From positions 1,054,001-1,118,000 of the forward strand of contig NZ_CP118100.1 of assembly GCF_028747645.1 (NCBI RefSeq): a DNA stretch of 64,000 bases. Direction: 5' to 3'. Numbering within the stretch: the stretch's first letter is position 1; every line of letters begins with the position of its first letter. The stretch is from Microbacterium esteraromaticum (GTDB lineage: Bacteria > Actinomycetota > Actinomycetes > Actinomycetales > Microbacteriaceae). Under the pieces are notes generated by a model. That model was not told where the DNA came from and made no database searches. It saw only the letters and a list, made by a program, of their open reading frames with translations. A program made the position numbers and the translations under genes. Positions 33,401-41,943 of the stretch are shown one piece after another.

Positions 33401-34801
33401 TCAGACCGGGCGGTCGCCCTCGGGGCGCTCGTCACCGGAATCGCCCGAGCCACCACGACCGGGGCTATCGTCGCTGAAGTCCTCGCCGTCGAGCAGGCGC
33501 GCGAGTGCTTCGTCGAGTTCGTCGGCGGCAGGCGCCTCGCCGCGTTGCATCGCCTCGAGCCGGGCGATCAGCGCCGTCGGATCATCGATATCCGAGGACT
33601 GCGGCATGATGTCGGGGTAGTCCCACAGTGCGTCGCGAGCCGCGACGCCGACGGCGTCGGTCACAGCGCGCCACATGGCAGAGGCCTCGCGCAGGCGTCG
33701 CGGACGCAGCTTGAGCCCCACGAGTGCACCCAGGGCATCCTCGGCCGGGCCGCCGACGGCACGGCGACGCCGTGCGGCCTCACCGAGACGGGCACCGTCG
33801 GGCAGTCGAGCGATGGCCTGCTCGGTGACGACATCCACCCAGCCGTCGATCGTCGCGATGAGGTTCTCGAGGCGCGTGAGGGCTTCACGCTGCGCCTCGG
33901 ACTGCGCCGGCAGCAGAGCACCGCCCTCGATGGCTGCGCGGAGCTCTTCGGGGTTGGACGGGTCCAAGCGAGACGCGACGTCTTCGAGGGCGTCGATATC
34001 GACGGTCACGCCACGCGCGAAATCGGTGATCTGCGACAGCACGTGCAGGTGCAGCCACTTGGCGTGGCGGTACAGACGCGCGTATGCCAGTTCGCGCACG
34101 GCCAGGTAGAGGGCGATCTGGTCTTCGGGGATCTCCAGCCCTTCACCGAAGGCGGCGATGTTCTGGGGGATCACGGCGGCGGTGCCGGCCGGAAGCACCG
34201 GGATCCCGACGTCACCGCCTGAGACGACCTCGAGCGAGAGGCGTCCGAGCACCTGACCGAACTGGGCGGCGAACAGCGAACCGCCGAGACCGCGCATCAG
34301 TTGCCCTGCGCCCTGCACCATGCCCTGCATCTCTTCGGGCACCTGGGTCTCGAGAGCGCCCGTGAGGGCATCCGCGATCGAGGTCGAGACGGGGGCGGCG
34401 ATCTCTTTCCAGACCGGCAGGGTGCGCTCCACCCACTCGCCGCGGGTCATCGCCTGCGGCGCGGAAGCCAGTTCCGAGATGGTGGTCGACTCGCTCAGCC
34501 AGAGGTTCGCCAGACCGAAAGCCTCGACCAGCGACGACCGCGAGCCGTCGGTGATGCCCAGCCCGTCACGGTTGGCGATGTGCAACGCCTGGCGCTCGGC
34601 GTTCTGCCAGGGGTCGCCGCCGAACATGCCCTGCATCTGCGACATGAAGCCGGCCATCTGCGCCGGGTCGAACTGCATGCCGCCAGGGCCACCCATGTTC
34701 GACAGCGCGTCGCGCAGTGCCTCGGGGTCGACCTGGCCGCCCGACATCATGCGTCGGAGCATCTCTTCGAAGTCCGATGGATCCTGATCGTCCTGTGCCA
34801 T
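33401..34801 (-). CDS. zincin-like putative hydrolase (Zincin_2/DUF2342 group)
   Basis: A 466-aa protein of the actinobacterial family often labelled zinc-dependent metalloprotease (Rv3195-like). Family features include MAQDDQDPSDFEEMLRRM at the start, QNIAAFGEGLEIPEDQIALY in the middle and YPDIMPQSSDIDDP near the end. Where a zincin has HExxH, this reads VRELAYARLYRHAKWL (RELAY), so zinc-dependent proteolysis is doubtful. The acidic C-terminal tail is disordered. The ATG at 34801 has GAAAGGG about 8 nt upstream. It is divergent from the PDZ-Lon protease gene, an arrangement that I recall as conserved. Confidence 0.78.
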   Translation of the reverse strand: MAQDDQDPSDFEEMLRRMMSGGQVDPEALRDALSNMGGPGGMQFDPAQMAGFMSQMQGMFGGDPWQNAERQALHIANRDGLGITDGSRSSLVEAFGLANLWLSESTTISELASAPQAMTRGEWVERTLPVWKEIAAPVSTSIADALTGALETQVPEEMQGMVQGAGQLMRGLGGSLFAAQFGQVLGRLSLEVVSGGDVGIPVLPAGTAAVIPQNIAAFGEGLEIPEDQIALYLAVRELAYARLYRHAKWLHLHVLSQITDFARGVTVDIDALEDVASRLDPSNPEELRAAIEGGALLPAQSEAQREALTRLENLIATIDGWVDVVTEQAIARLPDGARLGEAARRRRAVGGPAEDALGALVGLKLRPRRLREASAMWRAVTDAVGVAARDALWDYPDIMPQSSDIDDPTALIARLEAMQRGEAPAADELDEALARLLDGEDFSDDSPGRGGSGDSGDERPEGDRPV

Positions 34802-34840
34802 GCGGATAGCCCTTTCAGCATGCCCGTAGCGTGTGCGTTC

Positions 34841-34846
34841 TACGCT
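34841..34846 (+). promoter_or_regulatory. probable -10 element of the PDZ-Lon protease gene
   Basis: TACGCT lies 73 nt before the GTG at 34920. Unlike its neighbours this gene would have a leader of about 65 nt and a GGAGG ribosome-binding site (34911-34915). Confidence 0.4.
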
Positions 34847-34919
34847 AGTCACACGATCCTGTGCTCGGACCCAAAGGCCCCGGATCCCTGTACGCCGCTC
34901 GCGAACGCCCGGAGGTCTC

Positions 34920-36005
34920 GTGTCATCACGCCGCAACAACGGCACCATCACCGGTGTCGTGGCACTGAGTGTCGCGCTGGTCGCCCTCGTAGGACTGACG
35001 TTCATGCCGACCCAGTACGTGATTCAGCGCCCCGGCCCGATCTACGACACCCTTGGCACGGCGCTGAACGCCGACGGCGAGGAGGTGCCGTTGATCGAGG
35101 TCGAGGGTGCCCGTACCTATCCCACCGCCGGAACGCTCGACCTCACCACTCTGCAGGTGGTCGGCAACCGCGAGCGCACGCCCACCTGGTTCGAGCTCGC
35201 GATCGCGTGGTTCGATCCGTCTCGCGCGGTCGTCCCTCTCGATTCCGTCTTCCCCGCGGGCGTCACGACCGAGCAGCGCGATGCGCGCAACGCCGATCTG
35301 ATGGTCGATTCGCAACACGAGGCGACGGCGGCAGCGCTGATCGAGCTCGGTTATGACGTCGGCGCCGAGGTCAAAGTGGTCGAGGCGCTCGTGGACACCC
35401 CCTCCGAGGGAGTGCTCGCAGCGGGTGACACGATCATCTCGGTCGACGGGATCGACGTCGACTCCGCCAGCGTGCTGCGCGACAGGATCCAGCAGGGTGA
35501 GGGCGACGCGGTCGACCTCGTCGTCGATCGCGACGGCGAGCAGATCGAGATCACTCTCACTCCCGACGAGACGACGGATGCCGCAGGCGACCCCTTCTGG
35601 CTGATCGGTGTCTCTTTGACGACCGAGTACGACTTTCCGGTGGACGTTCACCTGCAGCTCGACAACGTCGGTGGGCCCAGTGCCGGCATGATGTTCGCGC
35701 TCGGAATCATCGACACGATGACACCGGGCAAACTCAACGGCGGAGAGAACGTGGCGGGCACCGGCACGATCGACGCCGCGGGCACCGTGGGGCCGATCGG
35801 CGGCATCCGACAGAAGATGCACGGGGCGCGCGACGGCGGCGCCACCGTCTTCCTCGCACCGGCGAGCAACTGCGACGAGGTCGTCGGGCATGTGCCCGCG
35901 GGGCTCGACGTGTACAGCACCGACTCGCTGGAGCAGTCGCTGGAGATCCTGGAAGTCGTCGCCGAGGGCGATGACACGGCGCAACTGGCGACCTGCACAC
36001 CCTGA
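34920..36005 (+). CDS. membrane-anchored PDZ-Lon (S16) protease
   Basis: A 361-aa protein with one N-terminal transmembrane helix (ITGVVALSVALVALVGLTF), so the rest is extracytoplasmic. A PDZ domain covers about 165-240 (TPSEGVLAAGDTIISVDG). The C-terminal Lon-type domain has the Ser-Lys dyad: Ser in NVGGPSAGMMFALG and Lys in GPIGGIRQKMHGA. It has no AAA+ module, so proteolysis is ATP-independent. It is the Rv3194c-type quality-control protease and lies 60 nt upstream of the UPF0182 gene. Confidence 0.9.
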   Translation: MSSRRNNGTITGVVALSVALVALVGLTFMPTQYVIQRPGPIYDTLGTALNADGEEVPLIEVEGARTYPTAGTLDLTTLQVVGNRERTPTWFELAIAWFDPSRAVVPLDSVFPAGVTTEQRDARNADLMVDSQHEATAAALIELGYDVGAEVKVVEALVDTPSEGVLAAGDTIISVDGIDVDSASVLRDRIQQGEGDAVDLVVDRDGEQIEITLTPDETTDAAGDPFWLIGVSLTTEYDFPVDVHLQLDNVGGPSAGMMFALGIIDTMTPGKLNGGENVAGTGTIDAAGTVGPIGGIRQKMHGARDGGATVFLAPASNCDEVVGHVPAGLDVYSTDSLEQSLEILEVVAEGDDTAQLATCTP

Positions 36006-36053
36006 GGGCGTCCGCGCTGAGCGTACTCGCGGCCACAGCATAGGGGCGCCTCA

Positions 36054-36059
36054 TAGGAT
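36054..36059 (+). promoter_or_regulatory. -10 element of the UPF0182 gene
   Basis: TAGGAT ends 6 nt (GGGACG) before the GTG at 36066. Confidence 0.5.
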
Positions 36060-36065
36060 GGGACG

Positions 36066-38984
36066 GTGACCACCACCTCAGCGCCCCAGCCGGCCACACC
36101 AAGCACCTCCCGAAGAATCCTCGTGATCTCGGTGGCAGTGATCGCCGCCCTCATCGCGGGGTTCTTCGTGTTCGCCTCCCTGTACACCGAATATCTGTGG
36201 TTCGATCAGCTCGACTTCGCGTCGGTTCTGACGACACAGTGGCTCGCCACGGCGACCATGTTCGTCATCGGGTTCCTCGGGATGGCGGTGCCGATCTTCC
36301 TGTGCATCCAGCTCGCGTACCGGCTTCGCCCGGTGTACGTGCGGCTGAGCTCGCAGCTCGATCGCTACCAGGAGGTCATCGAGCCGCTGCGCCGCCTGGC
36401 GATGTGGGGACTGCCGATCTTCTTCGGTGTGTTCGCCGGCTTCGCCGCCGCGGGCAACTGGGAGACGGTGTGGCTCTGGGCGAATGGTGTCTCGACCGGC
36501 GCTGTCGACCCCGAGTTCGGCGTCGACACCGGCTTCTACCTGTTCGCGATGCCGTTCTACTCGATGCTGCTCGCGTTCGTCTCGGCGGTGCTGCTGCTGA
36601 GCCTGGTGATCACGGCTCTCGTGTCGTACCTGTACGGCTCGGTGCAGATCGGTCAGCGTGAGCTGCGCATCTCGAAGCCGGCGCGCATTCAGCTCGCCGT
36701 GCTCGCGGGGCTGTACCTGCTGGTGCAGGCGGTGAGCCTGTGGCTCGACCGCTACCTGACGCTCGTGCAGCCCGAGGGACGCATCACCGGTGCGGCATAC
36801 ACCGGCGTGAACGCCACCATTCCTGGTCTCGCCGTGCTGTCGATCATCGCCGCCGTCGTCGCGGTGCTGTTCTTCGTGACCGCGATCATCGGACGCTGGC
36901 GCTTTCCGCTGGTGGGTACGGCGCTGCTGGTGGTCGCGTCGCTCGTCGTCGGAGTCGGCTACCCGTGGGTTGTCACGACCTTCCAGGTCGCGCCGAACGA
37001 GAACGCCTACCAGGCCGAGTTCTACGAGCGCAACATCAACAGCACCAAGGCCGCATACGGCGTCGATGACATGGAGGTCATGCCGTTCAAGGCCACGACC
37101 GACACCGAGCCCGGCCAGCTGCGAGCCGACGCCGACACGACGGCATCGGTTCGCATCATGGACCCGGCCGTGATCAGCCCCACGGTGCGCCAGCTCGAGC
37201 AGTACCGCTCGTACTACCAGTTCGCCCCCGAGCTGGATGTCGATCGCTACGAGATCGACGGCGAGATGCAGGACACCGTGGTCTCGGTGCGAGACCTCGA
37301 CATGACCCGCCTCGGTGGCGGTGACAGCTGGAACAACCGTGCCGCGGTGTACACCCACGGCTACGGCCTGGTCGCGATGGCCGGCAACCAGCGCACCGAC
37401 GATGGCGAGCCGGTGTTCCTCGAGCGCGGCATCCCGACGCAGGGTGTGCTGACCGAGATTCAGGACTACGAGCCCCGCGTGTACTTCGGCGAGTCCTCGC
37501 CCGAGTACTCCATCGTGGGTGCGCCCGAGGGCGCCGACCCGGTCGAGATCGACTTCCCGCGTGGACAGGACGGCGCCAGCGACACGAAGACGACCTTCGA
37601 CGGAGACGGTGGCCCGCAGATCGGCAGCACCTTCCGCAAGCTGCTGTACGCGATGAAGTTCCAGTCCGAGCAGATCCTGTTCTCGAACCTCGTCAACGAG
37701 GAATCGCAGATCCTCTACGACCGCGACCCGCGTGAGCGCGTGCAGAAGGTCGCACCGTACCTGAAGCTCGACCAGGACCCGTACCCCAGCGTGGTCGATG
37801 GGCGGATCGTGTGGATCGTCGACGGTTTCACCACGAGTGCGACCTACCCGTACTCGACGACGGTCAGCCTGCAGGAGGCCATCGCCGACTCGCGCACGCC
37901 GGCATCCGTCGTCGCGTTCGACAACATCAACTACATCCGCAACTCGGTCAAGGCGACCGTTGACGCGTATGACGGTTCGGTGACGCTGTACGCGTGGGAT
38001 GAAGAGGACCCGATCCTGGAGGCGTGGACAAAGATCTACCCGACCACGGTCGAGCCAATCAGTGAGATGTCGGGCGAGCTAATGAGCCACGTGCGCTACC
38101 CGACCGACCTGTTCAAGGTGCAGCGCGAGATTCTCGGCGTCTACCACATCGACAACGCGAACGCCTTCGCTCAGGAAGTCAACCGTTGGCAGACGCCCAA
38201 CGACCCGCGGGCGCAGGACCGCCTGCAGCCGCCGTACTACCTGTCGATGCAGATGCCGGGCCAGGACGAGCCCAGCTTCTCGATGTTCTCGACGTTCATT
38301 CCGGCCGCGCAGCAGGGTGAAAGCCGTGAGGTGCTGATGGGCTATCTCGCGGTCGACTCGGATGCCGGGTCGGAAGCGGGTGTGAAGTCCGACAGCTACG
38401 GCACACTGCGAATGCTGGAGATCGATGCGGCCACCACGGTGCCCGGCCCCGGCCAGGTGCAGAACACGTTCGACTCCGACACCCAGATCGCCGATCAGCT
38501 CAACGTGCTGACGCTCGGTAACTCCGAGGTGAAGTACGGCAACCTGCTGACGCTGCCGGTCGGTGGCGGTCTGCTCTATGTGCAGCCGGTGTTCGTGCAG
38601 TCGTCCGAGGGCACGAAGCTGCCGAACCTGCGCAAGATCCTGGTCGCGTTCGGTGACCGGGTCGCGTTCGAGGACACGCTGACCGAGGCGCTCGATGCCC
38701 TGTTCGGTGGTGACGCCGGCGCCACCGGTGGTGATGAGGACGTGCTTCCGGCCGATCCGGATGCCCCGACCGAGCCGACCGAGCCCGCGGACCCGGACGA
38801 GGGCAGCACGCCCGCGCCGCCGTCGGATGCCATGGCCGCGGCCCTGGAAGATGCACGCAACGCGCTCACGGCACGCGAAGCCGCTCTCAAGGCCGGCGAC
38901 CTGGAGCAGTTCGGTATCGAAGACAAGAAGCTGACCGCTGCGATCGAGCGACTGCTCGCTCTGGAGGAGCAGGCTCAGCAGTAG
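36066..38984 (+). CDS. UPF0182 family membrane protein
   Basis: A 972-aa protein with about seven transmembrane helices in the first ~320 residues and a large soluble, probably extracytoplasmic domain. LYTEYLWFDQLDFASVLTT after TM1 and YPWVVTTFQVAPNENAYQ after the last helix are UPF0182 hallmarks. The last ~100 residues are Pro/Asp-rich and then helical (ALEDARNALTAREAALKAGD). Function is unknown; homologues in mycobacteria (Rv3193c as I recall) lie next to the PDZ-Lon protease, suggesting a shared envelope process. Confidence 0.92.
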   Translation: MTTTSAPQPATPSTSRRILVISVAVIAALIAGFFVFASLYTEYLWFDQLDFASVLTTQWLATATMFVIGFLGMAVPIFLCIQLAYRLRPVYVRLSSQLDRYQEVIEPLRRLAMWGLPIFFGVFAGFAAAGNWETVWLWANGVSTGAVDPEFGVDTGFYLFAMPFYSMLLAFVSAVLLLSLVITALVSYLYGSVQIGQRELRISKPARIQLAVLAGLYLLVQAVSLWLDRYLTLVQPEGRITGAAYTGVNATIPGLAVLSIIAAVVAVLFFVTAIIGRWRFPLVGTALLVVASLVVGVGYPWVVTTFQVAPNENAYQAEFYERNINSTKAAYGVDDMEVMPFKATTDTEPGQLRADADTTASVRIMDPAVISPTVRQLEQYRSYYQFAPELDVDRYEIDGEMQDTVVSVRDLDMTRLGGGDSWNNRAAVYTHGYGLVAMAGNQRTDDGEPVFLERGIPTQGVLTEIQDYEPRVYFGESSPEYSIVGAPEGADPVEIDFPRGQDGASDTKTTFDGDGGPQIGSTFRKLLYAMKFQSEQILFSNLVNEESQILYDRDPRERVQKVAPYLKLDQDPYPSVVDGRIVWIVDGFTTSATYPYSTTVSLQEAIADSRTPASVVAFDNINYIRNSVKATVDAYDGSVTLYAWDEEDPILEAWTKIYPTTVEPISEMSGELMSHVRYPTDLFKVQREILGVYHIDNANAFAQEVNRWQTPNDPRAQDRLQPPYYLSMQMPGQDEPSFSMFSTFIPAAQQGESREVLMGYLAVDSDAGSEAGVKSDSYGTLRMLEIDAATTVPGPGQVQNTFDSDTQIADQLNVLTLGNSEVKYGNLLTLPVGGGLLYVQPVFVQSSEGTKLPNLRKILVAFGDRVAFEDTLTEALDALFGGDAGATGGDEDVLPADPDAPTEPTEPADPDEGSTPAPPSDAMAAALEDARNALTAREAALKAGDLEQFGIEDKKLTAAIERLLALEEQAQQ

Positions 38985-38999
38985 CATCCGCTGTGTGAG

Positions 39000-39036
39000 A
39001 GAGGTGGGCGTCCCTGACGGGGCGTCCACCTCTTTT
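39000..39036 (+). terminator. Rho-independent terminator after UPF0182
   Basis: A 15-bp stem with G-T pairs (AGAGGTGGGCGTCCC, 39000-39014 / 39019-39033), followed by TTT. It is the most classical terminator in the window. Confidence 0.85.
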
Positions 39037-39072
39037 GCGTGGGGCGCGTTCGCGCCCGGGCCGGCGCAACGT

Positions 39073-39150
39073 CGGACTTCTGCGCAATCTCGGATGCCCG
39101 AGCCGGAGGCGTCCGAAGTTGTGCAGATCTCCGAGGATGCATCGCGAGAC
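39073..39150. repeat. degenerate direct repeats in an intergenic spacer
   Basis: Two imperfect copies of a unit (CGTCGGACTTCTGCGCAATC... and CGTCCGAAGTTGTGCAGATC...), each ending in GGATGC, lie between the terminator and the DUF1918 gene. No coding frame fits. Confidence 0.45.
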
Positions 39151-39203
39151 CCCTGGCGCATCAGCGCCGCACACCGCAGAATGAGGGCACGGAGGTGGTC
39201 AGG

Positions 39204-39407
39204 ATGCAGGTGGCAGTCGGATCGCGGATCGTGATCCACGGTGCACATGTGGGAGATGCCGAGCGGCACGGCGAAGTGCTGGAGGTGCGGGGCGACGACG
39301 GGGGAGCCCCGTTCCTCATCCGCTTTGACGACGGCAGCGAGACGTTGCTGTTCCCGGGGCCGGATCTTCAGATCGAGCACCGCGGCGACACGCCCGGCGG
39401 AGGCTGA
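39204..39407 (+). CDS. DUF1918 small protein
   Basis: A 67-aa protein: GSRIVIHGAHVGDAERHGEV, then LIRFDDGSETLLFPGPDLQI, the complete DUF1918 (SH3-like barrel) signature. Function is unknown; mycobacterial members are dormancy- or stress-associated as I recall. The ATG at 39204 is preceded by GGAGG at 39191-39195. Confidence 0.88.
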   Translation: MQVAVGSRIVIHGAHVGDAERHGEVLEVRGDDGGAPFLIRFDDGSETLLFPGPDLQIEHRGDTPGGG

Positions 39408-39444
39408 GCGGCCCGCTCGATTCGCCCCGTCTGTACACCCGTGT

Positions 39445-39450
39445 TAGGCT
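39445..39450 (+). promoter_or_regulatory. -10 element of the initiator tRNA gene
   Basis: TAGGCT lies 10 nt before the mature tRNA 5' end at 39461. Confidence 0.45.
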
Positions 39451-39460
39451 ATAGATGTGC

Positions 39461-39534
39461 CGCGGGGTGGAGCAGTTCGGTAGCTCGCCGGGCTCATAAC
39501 CCGGAGGTCGTAGGTTCAAATCCTGCCCCCGCAA
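39461..39534 (+). tRNA. initiator tRNA-fMet (CAT)
   Basis: A complete cloverleaf: acceptor CGCGGGG / CCCCGCA, D arm GAGC-GCTC, anticodon arm CCGGG-CTCATAA-CCCGG, T arm GTAGG-TTCAAAT-CCTGC. Two initiator hallmarks are present: the unpaired C1-A72 and three G-C pairs below the anticodon loop. The 3' CCA is not encoded (CAA follows A73), so the CCA-adding enzyme must finish it. Confidence 0.97.
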
Positions 39535-39539
39535 CAAAG

Positions 39540-39575
39540 AAGAAGACCCGGTCTCGAAAAAGGCCGGGTCTTCTT
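39540..39575. terminator. terminator after tRNA-fMet
   Basis: A perfect 12-bp stem AAGAAGACCCGG / CCGGGTCTTCTT (39540-39551 / 39564-39575) with a 12-nt A-rich loop. It lies between the tRNA and the convergent gad gene and can serve both. Confidence 0.88.
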
Positions 39576-39598
39576 GCATTCGCGGCAGTCTGGGCGTT

Positions 39599-40999
39599 CT
39601 AGTGCGCGAATCCTTGCCGCTTCGCTTCGCGGGGGAGCGGCGCCGTGAGTCCGTCGAGGAACGCGACCTCTTCACGGATCGCGGTCAGCAGGTACTCGGC
39701 CCGGTCGCGACTCAGGTCCGACCGGACGACGATGCGCTGCACGACCACGTCGGCCAGGTCATCGGGCATCGGATACGCCGGCACCAACCAGCCGCGCATG
39801 CGTAACCGGTCGGCAAGGTCGTAGAGATCCCAGTAGCGCGAGCCTGCCGTGAGCTTCCACGCGAACACGGGAATGGTGTCGCCCGCACTGATCAGGGCGA
39901 AGTCGTTCATCTTCGCGATCTCACCGGACAGATACGTCGCGACATCGATCGCCTCTTTCTGAACAGCGCGGTAGCCCGCGCGTCCCAGGCGCAAGAACTG
40001 GTAGAACTGCAGCAGCACCTGTGAGCCGGGGCGTGAGAAGTTCAGCGCCAGCGTGGGCATGGAACCGCCCAGGTAGCTGACGTGGAAGATGAGGCTCTCG
40101 GGGCAGGCGGCCTTGCTGCGCCACACGACCCAGCCGACACCGGGATAGACGAGACCGTACTTGTGCCCGGACGTGCTGATCGAGTTGACCCGATCGATGC
40201 GGAAGTCCCAAACCAGATCCGGCTGGCAGAACGGTGCGACCATCGCGCCCGATGCCCCGTCGACATGGATCCGCACGTCAAGACCTGTGGCCGTCTGAAT
40301 CTCGTCGAGCTTCGCCGCGATCTGCTGCACCGGTTCGTACAGGCCCGTGTAGGTCTGACCCAGGATCGCCACGACGCCGATCGTGTTCTCATCGACGTAC
40401 TTCTCAAGCTCGAAGCCGTCGAGCACCAGATGATCCTCGGTGACGGGAACGTAGCGCGCCTCGACGTCCCAGTAGTTGCAGAACTTCTCCCAGACCACTT
40501 GCACCCCGGCCGACAGGATGAGGTTCGGGCGCTCGGTCGACGCGCCTTCCGCACGTCGGCGCTCTTGCCACCGGCGCTTCAACGCGAGGCCACCGAGCAT
40601 GCATGCCTCCGACGAGCCGATCGTCGATGTGCCGATCATGTCGGACTTGTCGGGAATGTTCCACAGATCGGCGAGCATCCGCCAGCAACGATCCTCGATC
40701 TCGGCAGTCGCCGGGTACTCGTCCTTGTCGATCATGTTCTTGTCGGCTGACTCCAGATGCAGCCGTTTGGCGTTGTCGTCCATCCAGGTGGATACGAAGG
40801 TCGCAAGGTTCAGGCGTGCATTGCCGTCCAGCATCGCGGCATCGTGCACGATCTGATAGGCCGTGTCGGGGTCCATCATCCCCTCGGGGATTTCGTACTT
40901 CGCCAGGGTCGTCGCCTCGCCGGGGCGCGTGAACACGGGGTTGATCGCGAACTCCGCGGAGTCATCCGCTGCAATCGCAGCACGGTAAAGCTCAGACAT
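39599..40999 (-). CDS. gadB: glutamate decarboxylase
   Basis: A 466-aa PLP-dependent group II decarboxylase that converts glutamate to GABA while consuming a proton. FTRPGEATTLAKYEIPEGMM at the N-terminus and TSTIGSSEACMLGGLALKRR are GAD-specific. The PLP Lys is in SISTSGHKYGLVYPG, with Asp/His in RIHVDGASGAMVAPF. A GadB-like C-terminus is present but shorter than in E. coli. GGGAGG precedes the ATG. No GadC-type antiporter is adjacent, so the role could be acid resistance or GABA-shunt metabolism. Confidence 0.95.
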   Translation of the reverse strand: MSELYRAAIAADDSAEFAINPVFTRPGEATTLAKYEIPEGMMDPDTAYQIVHDAAMLDGNARLNLATFVSTWMDDNAKRLHLESADKNMIDKDEYPATAEIEDRCWRMLADLWNIPDKSDMIGTSTIGSSEACMLGGLALKRRWQERRRAEGASTERPNLILSAGVQVVWEKFCNYWDVEARYVPVTEDHLVLDGFELEKYVDENTIGVVAILGQTYTGLYEPVQQIAAKLDEIQTATGLDVRIHVDGASGAMVAPFCQPDLVWDFRIDRVNSISTSGHKYGLVYPGVGWVVWRSKAACPESLIFHVSYLGGSMPTLALNFSRPGSQVLLQFYQFLRLGRAGYRAVQKEAIDVATYLSGEIAKMNDFALISAGDTIPVFAWKLTAGSRYWDLYDLADRLRMRGWLVPAYPMPDDLADVVVQRIVVRSDLSRDRAEYLLTAIREEVAFLDGLTAPLPREAKRQGFAH

Positions 41000-41124
41000 G
41001 TGTGCCTCCCGGCGTCGTCAACGGGGCGGTCCTGCGGTCGTTGGTCAACACCCTAGTGCTGAGCGCAGGCGTTGACCACGGGTCGGCGGTTGCTTCGACC
41101 TTCTAAGTGGTCGCTGCCGCGTGC

Positions 41125-41130
41125 CAGGAT
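41125..41130 (+). promoter_or_regulatory. -10 element of the nitrilase-family gene
   Basis: CAGGAT ends 6 nt (GGGCAC) before the ATG at 41137. Confidence 0.4.
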
Positions 41131-41136
41131 GGGCAC

Positions 41137-41943
41137 ATGTCAGCATCCGCCCCGCTCGTCGCCGTCTGCCAGTTCGCGCCCGGGGCCGACCCGGCGGGCA
41201 ATCGCGAGCGCGTCGCCGCGCTCATCGCGCAGGCGGCGCAGCGCGGCGCGCGCGTGGTCGTGCTGCCGGAGTACTCGAACTACTTCATCCCGTCGTTCGA
41301 TGACACCCTGGCTACGCATGCCGAGTCGGTCGACGGTGCGTTCGTCGCCGCCCTGCGCGCGGCGGCCACCGCACACGGCGTGGTCGTGATCGCGGGCATG
41401 ATCGAGCCGGCGGAAGGCCGGCGGGTGCACAACACCGTCGTCGCGGTGTCGGATGCCGGAGTGCTGGCCGTCTACCGCAAGCAGCACCTGTATGACGCGT
41501 TCGGGCAGCGCGAGTCCGACTGGGTCGCGCCGGGCCCGGTCGGCGTGAGCGCCGTGTTCGACGTCGACGGCGTGCGGTTCGGACTGATGACCTGTTACGA
41601 CCTGCGTTTTCCGGAGGTGGCGCGCACCCTGGCGGATGCCGGGACGGATGCCATGATCGTGCCCGCCGAATGGGTGCGTGGGCCGCTCAAGGAGCACCAC
41701 TGGTCGACGCTGCTGACGGCACGCGCCATCGAGAACACCGCCTATGTGGTCGCGGCAGACCATCCGGGCGGTGTCGGAGTCGGACTTTCGCAGGTCATTG
41801 ACCCGCAGGGAGTCGTCGTCGCCGGCGTCAGCTCGGGGGAGGGGATCGCCGTGGCGCCCGTCGACCCCGAGCTGATCGCTCGGACGCGCACGACGAATCC
41901 TGCGCTGGCGCTGCGCCGCTACCGGGTAGAACCCGTGGAGTGA
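41137..41943 (+). CDS. carbon-nitrogen hydrolase (nitrilase superfamily)
   Basis: A 268-aa amidase-type enzyme with the Glu-Lys-Cys triad: Glu in VVLPEYSNYF, Lys in VYRKQHLYDAFG, Cys in GLMTCYDLRFPE, and the second Glu in GPLKEHHW. It resembles deaminated-glutathione amidase / omega-amidase-like members. The convergent neighbour is an aminotransferase of the KAT/methionine type, the usual partner of omega-amidase, so joint removal of an alpha-keto-amide product is plausible. The 3' ends overlap by 25 bp. Confidence 0.87.
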   Translation: MSASAPLVAVCQFAPGADPAGNRERVAALIAQAAQRGARVVVLPEYSNYFIPSFDDTLATHAESVDGAFVAALRAAATAHGVVVIAGMIEPAEGRRVHNTVVAVSDAGVLAVYRKQHLYDAFGQRESDWVAPGPVGVSAVFDVDGVRFGLMTCYDLRFPEVARTLADAGTDAMIVPAEWVRGPLKEHHWSTLLTARAIENTAYVVAADHPGGVGVGLSQVIDPQGVVVAGVSSGEGIAVAPVDPELIARTRTTNPALALRRYRVEPVE

